A DNA stretch of 64,000 nucleotides from positions 1-64,000 of the forward strand of contig NZ_JARGNH010000012.1 in the NCBI RefSeq assembly GCF_029213205.1, in the 5' to 3' direction. Under the pieces are notes generated by a model, which had not been told where the DNA came from, made no database searches, and saw only the letters and a program-made list of their open reading frames with translations. The position numbers and the translations under genes are program-made. Each line of letters starts with the position of its first letter. The stretch's first letter is position 1. Of the stretch, positions 1 to 9,563 are shown in pieces. The stretch comes from Pseudooceanicola sp. (GTDB lineage Bacteria; Pseudomonadota; Alphaproteobacteria; Rhodobacterales; Rhodobacteraceae).

Positions 1-126
1 GCGGTGGAAAAGGTGCTGGCCGACGGGCTGCGCACCGCCGATCTGCTGGGCGAAGCGGGCAAGACTCCGGTCAGCACCACCGAGATGGGCGATGCCATCG
101 TCGCCGCGCTGGACGCCAGCCTGTAA
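1..126 (+). CDS. leuB: 3-isopropylmalate dehydrogenase, C-terminal end (partial)
   Basis: Only the last 41 codons are in the window, ending in TAA. The visible tail has a short helix, then RTADLLG and the segment [13 protein letters not shown], which resembles the C-terminus of LeuB-type decarboxylating dehydrogenases. LeuB oxidises 3-isopropylmalate with NAD in leucine synthesis in the cytoplasm. The catalytic core lies upstream of the window, so the call rests on the tail alone. Another member of the isocitrate/isopropylmalate dehydrogenase family remains possible. Confidence 0.65.
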   Translation, partial: AVEKVLADGLRTADLLGEAGKTPVSTTEMGDAIVAALDASL

Positions 127-132
127 GCCCCT

Positions 133-223
133 GCGCCGGGGGCTGACCCCGGCGCGCCAGGCCGGAACGGCCCCTTGGCGAATGACAAATGCCGTCATTC
201 CGGCTGTCATTCGCCGGTTCCGG
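133..223 (+). terminator. Two stem-loops after the leuB-like gene
   Basis: Positions 133-155 form a 9-bp GC stem with a 5-nt loop. A second, longer stem pairs 177-186 with 206-215 and can be extended by pairing 162-168 with 217-223. The second is followed by T-rich sequence (TTCTTGTGTTTT). Together they probably end the leu transcript before the penicillin-binding protein gene. Confidence 0.55.
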
Positions 224-289
224 TTCTTGTGTTTTGCCATGACGGGCGCCAGCGCATATATAATGGCCTGACGTTCCAAGGGGCCTGAC

Positions 290-2806
290 GTGATCCGATT
301 CATTCTGTCTTTTTTCGGTGCCGTGTTCACGCTGGTGACACTGGGCGCCGCGGTTGTCGCGCTGTCCATCGGCGCGGTGTTCTGGGTCTATGGTCGCGAC
401 CTGCCCAGTCATGAAAGCCTGGCGCAGTATCAACCCAAGACGATCAGCCGGATCTATTCCGGCCAGGGCCGCATCATCGACGAATTCGCCGTCGAACGCC
501 GGTTGTTCGCCCCGGCGGAAGAGATCCCCGATCTGATCAAGCAGGCGTTCATCTCGGCCGAGGACAAGTCGTTCTATACCCATGGTGGCTATGACCTGCG
601 GGGCATGATGGCGGCGGCATTGTCCGCGGCCCAGGGCGGGCGGCTGCGCGGCGCCTCGACCATCACCCAGCAGGTGATGAAGAACTTTCTGCTGTCAGGC
701 GACCGCAAGATCGAGCGTAAGATCAAGGAAATCATCCTTGCCACCCGGCTTGAGGAAAGCCTGTCCAAGGAAAAGATTCTCGAGCTTTACCTGAACGAGA
801 TTTTCCTTGGCCAGAATTCCTATGGGGTGGCGGCGGCATCGCAGACCTATTTCAACAAATCACTGAGCGAGCTGTCGCCGGGCGAAGCGGCGTTCCTTGC
901 CTCGCTGCCCAAGGCCCCGTCGAATTTTCATCCGGTCCGCAACAAGGAGCGGGTGACCGAGCGGCGCAACTTTGTCCTGAGAGAGATGCAGGAAAACGGT
1001 TATATCTCGCAGGCGGTTTATCAGTCCGAAGTGCAGAAGCCGCTGCGCACGGTACAGAATGGCGACTTCGACAGTTTCAAGGACAGCCTGCCGCCGCGCG
1101 ATTATTTCACCGACGAAATCCGCCGCCAGCTGTCGCGCGATTTCGGCGAGGGCGAATTCCTGACCGGTGGCTTTGCGGTCCGCGCCACCATCGATCCTGA
1201 AATGCAGGTTGAGGCGGCGCAATCGCTGCGCATCCAGCTGGAACAATATGATCGCGGCCTTGGCCAATGGCGCGGCACCGGCCAGCAGATCCCCGAGGAT
1301 CAGCTGGGCACCGAAGCCGCCTGGCGCGCGGCCCTGTCCGCGACCAATGTGCCGCGCGATATCACCCTGGAATCGCCCTGGCTTCCGGCGGTGGTGCTCG
1401 ACATCGGCGATCGGCAGATGCGGATCGGGATCGAAGGGGTGGTCGAGTCCGAGGCCGAGCCTTTCGTCATCCCGCGTAAGGATATTTCCTGGATCAAAGG
1501 CAGCTTTAAGGACAATTTCAAACGTGGCGATGTGGTTCTTGTCCGCCGGATGACCGAGGACAAGAGCGGTAGTTTCATTCGCTGGACTCTGCGCCAGGTG
1601 CCCGAGGTCGAAGGCGGATTCATGGCGATGGATGTGCACACTGGCCGGGTGATCGCAATGCAGGGCGGGTTTTCCTACCAGAATTCGGTGTTCAACCGGG
1701 CCACCCAGGCCCGGCGTCAACCCGGCTCGTCTTTCAAGCCGTTTGTCTATGCCTCGGCGCTCGACAGCGGCTACACCCCGGCGACGATCATCATCGATGC
1801 GCCGATCGAAATCGACACGCCGCAGGGCGTCTGGCGACCGACCAATGCCAGCCACGAATTTTATGGCCCGACGCCGCTGCGTACCGGCATCGAACGGTCG
1901 CGCAACCTGATGACGATCCGGCTGGCGCAGGAGGTCGGGATGGATGTGGTCGCGGCCTATGCCGAACGCTTCGGGGTTTACGAGAACATGGGCCAGTTCC
2001 TGGCCAATGCGCTGGGCTCCGAGGAAACCACGCTGTTCAAGATGGTCGCCGCCTATGCGATGTTCGCCAATGGCGGCGAGCGGGTGGAACCGACGCTGGT
2101 CGACCGGGTGCAGGATCGCTATGGCAAGACCATCTACCGTCACGATCAGCGCAATTGCGTCGATTGCGCCGATCCGGACCTGGCGCCGCTAACCGGCCCG
2201 CGCATCGTGTCGAACCGCGACCGGGTGATGGATGCCATCACCGCCTATCAGCTGACCTCGATGATGCAGGGGGTGGTGCAGCGTGGCACCGCGTCGCGCC
2301 ATGTCAATCTACCGGTGCCGACTGCGGGCAAGACCGGCACCACGAATGACGCAAAGGACGTGTGGTTCATTGGCTTTACCTCCAACATCGTCGCTGGCTG
2401 CTATATCGGTTTTGACGAACCGCGCAGCATGGGCCGCGGCGCCTCGGGCGGCGGCTTTTGTGGCCCGGTGTTCCAACGGTTCATGACCGAGGCGGTCAAG
2501 AAATACGGTGGGGGCAAGTTCCGCATCCCGCCGGGTGGGCATTTCATCAAGATCGACCGGTTCACCGGCGCCCGCCTGCCCGACGATGCCGGTGGCGAGA
2601 GCGTGGTGGCTGAGTATTTCCGCGATGGCGAGGAGCCGATCTTTGGCCTGTCCTTCGATGGCGGCTTTGCCATGGGGTCAAATCTGCCGCTGTTCCAGGA
2701 GGCGCGGGAACACAACGGCCAGGAGGTCACCACCACCACCGGACAGCGGACGGTGGTTGGTCCCAAGGCCAGTTTCGGTGCCCTCAGCGCTGGCGGACTC
2801 TATTGA
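290..2806 (+). CDS. mrcA: Class A penicillin-binding protein 1A (bifunctional transglycosylase/transpeptidase)
   Basis: This 838-residue inner-membrane enzyme polymerises lipid II and cross-links peptidoglycan. One N-terminal membrane anchor (about residues 5-33) is followed by a GT51 glycosyltransferase domain with EDKSFYTHGG near residue 91 and GASTITQQVMKN. The transpeptidase domain carries the SxxK motif (PGSSFKPF, near residue 480), SRN, and KTGTT near residue 680. An OB-like insert between the domains is typical of PBP1A. The GTG start is preceded by an AAGGGG ribosome site. The length is normal for the family and the gene looks intact. Confidence 0.95.
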   Translation: MIRFILSFFGAVFTLVTLGAAVVALSIGAVFWVYGRDLPSHESLAQYQPKTISRIYSGQGRIIDEFAVERRLFAPAEEIPDLIKQAFISAEDKSFYTHGGYDLRGMMAAALSAAQGGRLRGASTITQQVMKNFLLSGDRKIERKIKEIILATRLEESLSKEKILELYLNEIFLGQNSYGVAAASQTYFNKSLSELSPGEAAFLASLPKAPSNFHPVRNKERVTERRNFVLREMQENGYISQAVYQSEVQKPLRTVQNGDFDSFKDSLPPRDYFTDEIRRQLSRDFGEGEFLTGGFAVRATIDPEMQVEAAQSLRIQLEQYDRGLGQWRGTGQQIPEDQLGTEAAWRAALSATNVPRDITLESPWLPAVVLDIGDRQMRIGIEGVVESEAEPFVIPRKDISWIKGSFKDNFKRGDVVLVRRMTEDKSGSFIRWTLRQVPEVEGGFMAMDVHTGRVIAMQGGFSYQNSVFNRATQARRQPGSSFKPFVYASALDSGYTPATIIIDAPIEIDTPQGVWRPTNASHEFYGPTPLRTGIERSRNLMTIRLAQEVGMDVVAAYAERFGVYENMGQFLANALGSEETTLFKMVAAYAMFANGGERVEPTLVDRVQDRYGKTIYRHDQRNCVDCADPDLAPLTGPRIVSNRDRVMDAITAYQLTSMMQGVVQRGTASRHVNLPVPTAGKTGTTNDAKDVWFIGFTSNIVAGCYIGFDEPRSMGRGASGGGFCGPVFQRFMTEAVKKYGGGKFRIPPGGHFIKIDRFTGARLPDDAGGESVVAEYFRDGEEPIFGLSFDGGFAMGSNLPLFQEAREHNGQEVTTTTGQRTVVGPKASFGALSAGGLY

Positions 2807-2888
2807 CCGGCAGTCCTGACGGTTCGACAGCTTGTTCGCCCGCGTCCTTCGCGGTATCACCCGGGCCTGATCTGTCAGGGAAATCAAA

Positions 2889-4016
2889 ATGCGTGCGGAA
2901 GCCCAGAACATCGTCGCCGAGATCGAGAAAAGCCTCACGCTGATTGGCCAGCGTATGGGGCTGGAAACCGCGTCGCACCGGCTTGAAGAATTCAACGCAA
3001 GGGTCGAGGACCCCAAGCTCTGGGATGATCCGGAAAAGGCGCAGGCGCTGATGCGGGACCGGCAGATGCTGGTTGATGCGATCAAGAATTACGAGTCGAT
3101 CAGCCAGGAATTGAACGACAATGTCGAGCTGATCGAGATGGGCGAGGAAGAAGAAGATGCCGATATCGTTGCCGAGGCCGAAGCGGCCCTGAAAGCCCTG
3201 AAAATCCGCGCCGCCGAGAAAGAGCTTGAGGCGCTGCTGGACGGTGAGGCCGATTCCAACGACACGTTCCTTGAGATCAATTCCGGCGCCGGTGGCACCG
3301 AAAGCTGTGACTGGGCGTCGATGCTGGCGCGGATGTATGTGCGCTGGGCCGAAAGCAAGGGCTACAAGGTCGAGCTGCAATCCGAGAGCCGCGGCGAAGA
3401 GGCGGGGATCAAATCCGCGACCTACAAGATCAGTGGCCACAATGCCTATGGCTGGCTGAAATCGGAAAGCGGCGTGCATCGCCTGGTGCGGATCAGCCCC
3501 TATGATTCCGCGGCGCGGCGGCACACCTCGTTTTCGTCGATCTGGGTCTATCCGGTGGTGGACGACAATATCGACATCGAGGTGAACCCGAACGATATCC
3601 GCATCGACACCTACCGGTCCTCGGGCGCCGGCGGCCAGCACGTCAACACGACAGATTCGGCGGTGCGGATCACCCACCACCCAACCGGAATCGTGGTGAC
3701 CAGTTCCGAGAAATCCCAGCACCAGAACCGCGATATCGCGATGAAGGCGCTGAAATCGCGGCTCTATCAGCTTGAGCTGGACAAACGCAACGCCGCGATC
3801 AATGAGGCGCATGAGGCCAAGGGTGATGCCGGTTGGGGCAATCAGATCCGGTCCTATGTGCTGCAGCCCTATCAGATGGTTAAAGACCTGCGGACCGGGT
3901 TTGAAACCTCGGATACCGCCGGGGTTCTGGATGGCGATCTGGACGGGTTGATGGCGGCCACCCTGGCGCTGGACGTCAGTGGCAAGAGCCGGGCCGAGGC
4001 CAACGCCGAAATCTGA
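2889..4016 (+). CDS. prfB: Peptide chain release factor 2
   Basis: RF2 (375 aa) ends translation at UGA and UAA codons. The peptidyl-tRNA hydrolysis motif GGQ is at about residue 248 (SGAGGQHVN). The stop-codon recognition loop reads SPY near residue 202 in place of the E. coli SPF, followed by the RF2-type segment [13 protein letters not shown]. The N-terminal coiled coil is acidic (GEEEEDAD). The reading frame is continuous from ATG, so the internal UGA/+1 frameshift used for autoregulation in many bacteria is absent. It lies 82 bp after the penicillin-binding protein gene. Confidence 0.97.
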   Translation: MRAEAQNIVAEIEKSLTLIGQRMGLETASHRLEEFNARVEDPKLWDDPEKAQALMRDRQMLVDAIKNYESISQELNDNVELIEMGEEEEDADIVAEAEAALKALKIRAAEKELEALLDGEADSNDTFLEINSGAGGTESCDWASMLARMYVRWAESKGYKVELQSESRGEEAGIKSATYKISGHNAYGWLKSESGVHRLVRISPYDSAARRHTSFSSIWVYPVVDDNIDIEVNPNDIRIDTYRSSGAGGQHVNTTDSAVRITHHPTGIVVTSSEKSQHQNRDIAMKALKSRLYQLELDKRNAAINEAHEAKGDAGWGNQIRSYVLQPYQMVKDLRTGFETSDTAGVLDGDLDGLMAATLALDVSGKSRAEANAEI

Positions 4017-4124
4017 AGAGCGGATACTGCGACGCAGCGTCAGTTATTCATTGAGATTTTATCGACCCCATGTAACTTTTCCTAATCGGCAGGACAATGA
4101 TCCTGCCAAATGGGAGGAGACCTA

Positions 4125-5285
4125 ATGCGAATTTTGACAATCGGCGCAGCAGCAATGCTGGCCGCCAGCGCGGTATCGGCCGCTGACTACGATCTGCCAA
4201 AGACCGTGACCTGGACAGCCTATGCCACTGGCTCGTCAGGCTATAACCAGGCGGTCGCGATTGGTGCCGCCATGCAGAATGTCGCTGGCATCAATCTGCG
4301 GATTCTGCCGGGCAAGAATGACCTGTCCCGGCTGGAGCCGGTGCGTCAGGGCAAGGTGCAATTTTCGGCCAATGGCGTCGGCACCTATATGGCCCAGGAG
4401 GGTGTGTTTGATTTCGGCGAAGAAAACTGGGGCCCGCAACGCGTTCGGATCCTGATTAACAACGTTGGCAGCGGGTCGTCGCTGACCGTGGCGGCGAACA
4501 AGCCGGGCTGTGAGGCCGCGGGCAAGCCCGATTGCAAAGGCTTTGAATATAAGGATTTCAAAGGCCTGAAGGTTGCATTCGTCAAGGGTGCCCCGGCACT
4601 GAACGCCAATATGGAGGCCTATCTCGCCTATGGCGGTTTGACCTGGGATGATGTCGAAGTGGTCGAATTCGGCGGCTTTGGCGCGTCGTGGAAAGGCTTT
4701 ATCGAAGGGCAGGTCCATGCGGCATACGGGGTGACCACCTCGGGCAACGCTTACGAGGCAGAGTCCGGGCCGAACGGTTTGTACTGGCCGTCGATCGATC
4801 CCAACGACACGGCTGCGATGGGACGGATGAAGGACAAAGCCCCCTATTTTGTGCCGGTTCAGGCGATGGTGGGTGCGGGGCTGGATGGCACCGATGGTGT
4901 CCCAAGCGCCAGCTATCCCTATCCGATCCTGATAGCCTATGACATCCAGGACGTCGATCTGACCTACAACATGACCAAGGCGATGTTCGGGCTGTTTGAC
5001 GACTACAAGGACGGTGCGCCGGGTGCCAACGGTTGGGCACTGAAAAACCAGGTCTTTGACTGGGTGGTTCCCTTCCACGAGGGTGCGGTACGCTATTACA
5101 AAGAGGTCGGCCTCTGGTCCGACGCGGCGCAGGCGCATAACGACGCGCTGATCAAACGTCAGGACGTTTTGCAAGCCGCCTGGGAAGAGATGAAGGCCGC
5201 AGGCGCCTCAGACTGGGACACGGCCTGGGATGCCAAGCGCAAGGCGGCGCTGAGCGCCGCCGGGATGAGCGTCAGTTATAAATGA
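4125..5285 (+). CDS. TAXI-family TRAP transporter solute-binding protein
   Basis: This is a periplasmic binding protein for a tripartite ATP-independent importer. A signal peptide covers about residues 1-21 (ends SAVSAAD), and the mature part starts with the TAXI-type region TAYATGSSGYNQAVAIG. I chose ATG 4125 because GGGAGGAGA sits 5-13 bases upstream and the signal peptide begins directly; an in-frame ATG at 4110 would overlap that ribosome site. The partner permease follows at 5391, after a stem-loop that probably keeps binding-protein levels above permease levels. The substrate cannot be read from the sequence; glutamate, other organic acids and amino acids are known for the family. Confidence 0.93.
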   Translation: MRILTIGAAAMLAASAVSAADYDLPKTVTWTAYATGSSGYNQAVAIGAAMQNVAGINLRILPGKNDLSRLEPVRQGKVQFSANGVGTYMAQEGVFDFGEENWGPQRVRILINNVGSGSSLTVAANKPGCEAAGKPDCKGFEYKDFKGLKVAFVKGAPALNANMEAYLAYGGLTWDDVEVVEFGGFGASWKGFIEGQVHAAYGVTTSGNAYEAESGPNGLYWPSIDPNDTAAMGRMKDKAPYFVPVQAMVGAGLDGTDGVPSASYPYPILIAYDIQDVDLTYNMTKAMFGLFDDYKDGAPGANGWALKNQVFDWVVPFHEGAVRYYKEVGLWSDAAQAHNDALIKRQDVLQAAWEEMKAAGASDWDTAWDAKRKAALSAAGMSVSYK

Positions 5286-5293
5286 CGACCAGA

Positions 5294-5320
5294 GGGCGGG
5301 CCGGAATGGCCCGCCCGTTT
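5294..5320 (+). terminator. Intercistronic stem-loop with T-run
   Basis: A 9-bp GC stem (5294-5302 with 5308-5316) and a 5-nt loop are followed by GTTTT. It lies between the binding-protein and permease genes of one transporter, so it is likely a partial terminator or 3' stabiliser. Confidence 0.75.
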
Positions 5321-5390
5321 TCCATCGGCAGATCAAATTACCAGAATGAAAGACGGACCTGCATACCAGCGGGCCGCGCGGGGGAAGAGT

Positions 5391-7394
5391 ATGAACACCA
5401 GTGACAGCGCGGCCGCAGGCCGTGGCGCTGCGGCCATTGAGGCCGAGGTTGCGCAGGAAAAGGTAAAATTCACCGGCCTGGCCAGAGTCGTCATCGTGGT
5501 GCTGACGACGATCGCGATCGGGGTCTCGATCAATCAGCTGTTCAACCTGCGTATCGGCAATTATTCGATGCTGGACGGGACCTATCTGAACCTGCTGGCC
5601 GGGATCTTTCTGAGCCTGACTTTTGTCACCTTCCGCTCACATGGGCCGCATTCGGCTCAGGTGCCCTGGTATGATTGGGTGCTGACCGGGTTTACCCTGT
5701 TGGTGGCCGGATATCTGGTGGCCACCTCCGACACCGCGACAGCCTATGGCTGGGAATATGCGGCACCGGATTTCGCGATCTGGGTGGCCATCGCATTCTA
5801 TGTGCTGATCCTCGAAGCGGTGCGTCGGGCTGGCGGGCTGGTGCTGTTTCTTGTGGTCTTCGTGTTCTCGCTTTACCCGATCGTTGCCGACAAGATGCCC
5901 GATCCTCTGAGCGGCTTTTCACAACCCTTCACCGATGTGGTGCCGTTCTTCATGTATTCCTCCGAGGCGTCCTTCGGGATCCCGATGAGCGCCTTTGGCA
6001 GCCTGGTGATCGGCTTCATCCTGTTCGGCGGGGTGCTGCAATTCACCGGCGGCGGCCGATTCTTTAACAATCTGGCGCTGGCGATGGTCGGCCAATATCG
6101 CGGCGGTTCGGCCAAGGTGGCGATCTTTGCCAGCGGCTTCATGGGCTCGATGTCGGGTTCGGTGATTTCCAACGTGCTGACCACCGGGGCGGTGTCGATC
6201 CCGGCGATGCGGCAATCCGGATTCTCGGCCCGCTATGCGGCGGCAACCGAGGCCTGCGCCTCGACTGGCGGGGTGCTGATGCCGCCGATCATGGGGGCGA
6301 CCGCCTTTGTCATGGCCTCATGGCTGGGGCTGCCCTATTCGGAAATCATGCTGGCGGCGGCGATTCCGTCGCTGCTGTATTATTTTGGCCTGTTCACCCA
6401 GATCGACGCCTATTCGGCGCGGCGGGGCCTAAAGGGCATGGGCCGCGATGTGCTGCCTGCCCTCGGCAAGACGATGAAGGAAGGCTGGATCTATATCTCG
6501 GTCTTTGTGTTGCTGATCTATCTGATGGTGGCCTTTCGCTGGGAACGCACGGCACCGTTTTATGCGATCGCCCTGCTGCTGGTGGTGAATCAGGTCGTCG
6601 GGCCGGACCGGTTTTCGGTTTCCGGTTTTCTGGACATGATCGCCTCGGTCGGGCGGATCCTGACCGAGCTGGTGGCGGTGCTTCTGGGCATCGGCATGAT
6701 CGTCGGCGCGTTCCAGGCCACCGGGCTGACCGGCCCGCTGGCGGCTGAACTGGTGTCGCTGGCCGGAAATTCGCTGACCCTGCTGCTGATCATGGGGGCG
6801 GTGACCGCGTTCATCTTTGGCATGGGGATGACGGTGACCGCCTGTTACATCTTTCTGGCGGTGATCCTGGCCCCGGCGCTGGTGCAGGCCGGGCTGAACG
6901 AATTGGCGGTACATCTGTTCATCCTCTACTGGGGCATGGTCAGCTATATCACCCCGCCGGTGGCGCTGGGTGCCTTTGCGGCGGCGTCGATGGCCGGGGC
7001 CGATCCGATTAGAACCGGGTTCGAGGCAATGCGCCTCGGCGGGGTCATCTATATCGTGCCGTTCTTCTTTGTGCTGAACCCGGCGCTGATCGGGCAGGGC
7101 CCGGCAGGCGAGGTGATCTTTGTGCTGATCTGCGCATTGATCGGCATCTGGTTCATCTCTTCGGCGCTGCAGGGCTATGTCAGCCTGATTGGCACGCTGG
7201 GGGCCGGCACAACGGGGTTGGCGCTGCGGGTGATGCTGTTTGCTGCCGGTGTCGCGGTTGCGGCGCCGATGGGCGGGGTTGCGGGGCTGAGCCATATGGC
7301 TGTCACCGTGCTGGGCTTGGCGCTGGCGGCCCTTCCGGTGGCGATGGCATGGCGCGCTGGCAAAGCCGAGGAGACCGCCCCCAAAATCGCCTGA
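5391..7394 (+). CDS. TRAP transporter fused permease (DctQM-type, TAXI-associated)
   Basis: This is a large integral-membrane protein (667 aa from ATG 5391) of the TRAP 4TM/12TM fusion class that works with TAXI binding proteins. It has many hydrophobic segments, beginning near residue 28 with a TM-like run VVIVVLTTIAIGVSINQLF. DctM-type conserved loops include GFMGSMSGSVISNVLTTG, STGGVLMPPIMGATAF and SYITPPVALGAFAA. ATG 5391 is preceded by GGGGAAGAG; the alternative ATG 5346 would add 15 residues that are not needed. It should act with the binding protein encoded just upstream. Confidence 0.93.
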   Translation: MNTSDSAAAGRGAAAIEAEVAQEKVKFTGLARVVIVVLTTIAIGVSINQLFNLRIGNYSMLDGTYLNLLAGIFLSLTFVTFRSHGPHSAQVPWYDWVLTGFTLLVAGYLVATSDTATAYGWEYAAPDFAIWVAIAFYVLILEAVRRAGGLVLFLVVFVFSLYPIVADKMPDPLSGFSQPFTDVVPFFMYSSEASFGIPMSAFGSLVIGFILFGGVLQFTGGGRFFNNLALAMVGQYRGGSAKVAIFASGFMGSMSGSVISNVLTTGAVSIPAMRQSGFSARYAAATEACASTGGVLMPPIMGATAFVMASWLGLPYSEIMLAAAIPSLLYYFGLFTQIDAYSARRGLKGMGRDVLPALGKTMKEGWIYISVFVLLIYLMVAFRWERTAPFYAIALLLVVNQVVGPDRFSVSGFLDMIASVGRILTELVAVLLGIGMIVGAFQATGLTGPLAAELVSLAGNSLTLLLIMGAVTAFIFGMGMTVTACYIFLAVILAPALVQAGLNELAVHLFILYWGMVSYITPPVALGAFAAASMAGADPIRTGFEAMRLGGVIYIVPFFFVLNPALIGQGPAGEVIFVLICALIGIWFISSALQGYVSLIGTLGAGTTGLALRVMLFAAGVAVAAPMGGVAGLSHMAVTVLGLALAALPVAMAWRAGKAEETAPKIA

Positions 7395-7405
7395 GTAACG
7401 GTCGG

Positions 7406-7425
7406 GCCCCCGTATGAACGGGGGC
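7406..7425. terminator. Stem-loop between convergent genes
   Basis: GCCCCCG pairs with CGGGGGC around a 6-nt loop in the 67-bp gap between the TRAP permease (plus) and the hydrolase (minus). It is symmetrical enough to end both transcripts; there is no strong T-run. Confidence 0.6.
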
Positions 7426-7461
7426 TCGCCGGACCGGCGCTGGTTGTTTGGCAGGCTGTCG

Positions 7462-8601
7462 CTAATTGCTCATCGCGTAGGGCAGATAGGCAATGGCCAG
7501 TGCGGCATTGCCTGCCGCGCGCAACCCGCCGACCAGAATATCGGTTCCTGCGGTGCCGCTCAGAATGGTTTGGGCGAGTGCGCCGCTGGAAATCAGCGCC
7601 AGCAATTCGGGTGAAGAGCTGAAGGCGCTGTGATCGGCCATCGTGCCATCGCTGGCACCGGTCACATCGACATAGATCACGCCCAGTCGTTGCAATTCAG
7701 GGATGTCGACCGCCGATCCGACTCTTGCGTGCCCTCCGGCAATAAAGCGTGACACCCGCAGCGCACGATCCCGGCGTGACCCCATCACCATCACCGTCAG
7801 ACGCTGCATGTCATGCGGTTCCAATTGTTGGCGGAACACCGACATGTCGATATCCGGTTCGGCCAGAACCAGGCCGCGGATCCGGTTCAGCACGGCGGTT
7901 TCGCGCTGCAGCGCCAAAGTCCGTGCCGCCTCCATCGTCAGAAAACTGCCCAGAGAATGCGCCAGCACGACGATTCGCTCGGCCTTGGATTTGGCGACAT
8001 TGCGCAACAACGCCGCCAGATCATTGCGGGCAAACAGCGTGCTGTCGCGGTCATAGATATATTCGGTGACCCGCCCTGCCGAAGGCCAGGAATACAGCAG
8101 CATTGGCCCCTTGAAGCCGAAATCCTCGGAGATCTGCGCGGCGCGCAGGACGGCGGCGGGAAAGGTGACGTTATAGCCGTGTACGAACAGGATCAGCGTG
8201 CGCTCGCCACGCGGCAGTTTTGCCATGGCCTGGTTGATCTGCCGCACCATCGGAGCCTCGGTGGGAAAGGCGACGGCGGATTTGGTCAGGAATTCGCGGG
8301 TTGGATCCGGATTGGCCCGTGGCAGGCGAATTTCACCCGGCTTGCGATCTGGCGGCACGGCAATGTCATAGCGGGCGAAATGTGGTGGTGTTTCACGGTC
8401 GCTGCCAAAGGCCAATTGCGGATCGGCCTGCATGCCGCGCGATGTGGCCACAAAGACCGGTTGAACATGGCCGATAATGTCGGGCGACTGGATCAGCCGG
8501 GCGGTTGGCGCACAGCCCGCCAGCGGGGCGGTGCCAAGCGCCAGCCGGGCGGCGACCCCGGCGGACAGGCCAGAAGACAAGAAACGGCGCCGGTCGATCA
8601 T
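7462..8601 (-). CDS. Alpha/beta hydrolase (DUF900-type), Tat/lipoprotein export signal
   Basis: This 379-residue protein starts with a twin-arginine-like stretch (RRRFLSSG) and then a hydrophobic segment ending in LAGC, which could be a lipobox. It is therefore probably exported and perhaps lipid-anchored. The core has a nucleophile elbow AHSLGS after VVLAHSL and an upstream LILFVHGYN oxyanion-type strand, both characteristic of the DUF900 esterase/lipase group. Later D and H residues (DHSAF) could complete the triad. The substrate is unknown. It follows the lytic transglycosylase gene by 34 bp on the same strand and may share its transcript. Confidence 0.82.
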   Translation of the reverse strand: MIDRRRFLSSGLSAGVAARLALGTAPLAGCAPTARLIQSPDIIGHVQPVFVATSRGMQADPQLAFGSDRETPPHFARYDIAVPPDRKPGEIRLPRANPDPTREFLTKSAVAFPTEAPMVRQINQAMAKLPRGERTLILFVHGYNVTFPAAVLRAAQISEDFGFKGPMLLYSWPSAGRVTEYIYDRDSTLFARNDLAALLRNVAKSKAERIVVLAHSLGSFLTMEAARTLALQRETAVLNRIRGLVLAEPDIDMSVFRQQLEPHDMQRLTVMVMGSRRDRALRVSRFIAGGHARVGSAVDIPELQRLGVIYVDVTGASDGTMADHSAFSSSPELLALISSGALAQTILSGTAGTDILVGGLRAAGNAALAIAYLPYAMSN

Positions 8602-8635
8602 GGCTCTGTTCCGCCGATTGGTTTCGCCGGTTGGG

Positions 8636-9445
8636 TCATCCGTCGATCCGTTTCGCCGTCAGGGCGATGGCCTGCTGATAGACCGTCGCGGCGTTCCATT
8701 CGTTCAACACCCGGAAATTGGCGCTGCCCTCGTGATAGGGCTGGCCGGGCTTCCAGCCCTTCTGACGCAGGAAATGCGCGGTCGAGGCGAGCGCGTCGGA
8801 TTCATCGTAGAGGTCGACCCGGCCATCGCCATTGCCGTCCTGGCCATAGGCGATGACATTGCCGGGCAGGAACTGGGTATGGCCGATCTCGCCATGGGCG
8901 GCGCCGATGGCATTGGGATCGAGCCAGCCGCGATCGACCAGTTGCAGCGCCGCCAGCAGATGCCTGGTAAAGAAGTCGCTGCGGCGGCAATCATAGGCGA
9001 CGGTGGCGATCGACGACACCACACGATATTTGCCGAAGGAGCGGCCAAAGCCCGATTCCATCCCGTGGATCGACAGCAGGATGCCGGCGGGCACCCCGTA
9101 GATCCGGTCCAGCGCCGCAAAGAATTTCGGATTGCGCGCCTTGCGCTGTTTGCCGATTCGGGCAATCGCATCGGTGCCACGGATGCGCATGAAATCCTCA
9201 AGCGTGTAGCGCACGCCGGTCTGGTGACGGTCGGCACTGATGGTGCCCTGGGAATAGCTAGAGGCGGCGAGGGCCTGAAGCCCGCGCTGCTTGATCCCGG
9301 CGCTTGTCGCCTCTTTGGCAAAGGCGGCTTTCCAGGCGGTGAATCCGGCGCTGGTGTTGCCGCAGGGGGCGGCGGCGGCGGGGCTGCTGGTCACGATGAC
9401 AGTCAGGGTCAGCGCGGTGAGGCAAAGTTTGAATGCGGCAATCAC
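8636..9445 (-). CDS. Lytic murein transglycosylase (SLT_2/MltB-like)
   Basis: This is a peptidoglycan-cleaving enzyme of the periplasm. The catalytic Glu lies in GMESGFG, and the later segment TQFLPGNVIAYGQDGNGD followed by ALASTAHFLRQKGW is the SLT_2 signature. I place the start at GTG 9445: GGGAGAC lies 6 bases upstream and it gives a 269-residue protein opening with a signal peptide that ends SSPAAAA. The open frame extends far upstream (to 9937), but that part runs antisense through the amidase gene. Confidence 0.88.
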   Translation of the reverse strand: MIAAFKLCLTALTLTVIVTSSPAAAAPCGNTSAGFTAWKAAFAKEATSAGIKQRGLQALAASSYSQGTISADRHQTGVRYTLEDFMRIRGTDAIARIGKQRKARNPKFFAALDRIYGVPAGILLSIHGMESGFGRSFGKYRVVSSIATVAYDCRRSDFFTRHLLAALQLVDRGWLDPNAIGAAHGEIGHTQFLPGNVIAYGQDGNGDGRVDLYDESDALASTAHFLRQKGWKPGQPYHEGSANFRVLNEWNAATVYQQAIALTAKRIDG

Positions 9446-9563
9446 TTTTTTGTCTCCCGAAATATGGGTTATGCAGTGATGGTAGGTCACTGATCGCGCT
9501 TCGACCAGTGCCGGGTGAAAAACCTGACCCAGAAAAGACTTGAACCGACAAAGGAGGCCGTAG

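Noticed and set aside
860-2143. 427-codon minus-strand frame
   Set aside because: It is a shadow of the penicillin-binding protein gene; composition is rich in R, G and D/H as expected for antisense GC-rich frames, with no family motifs.
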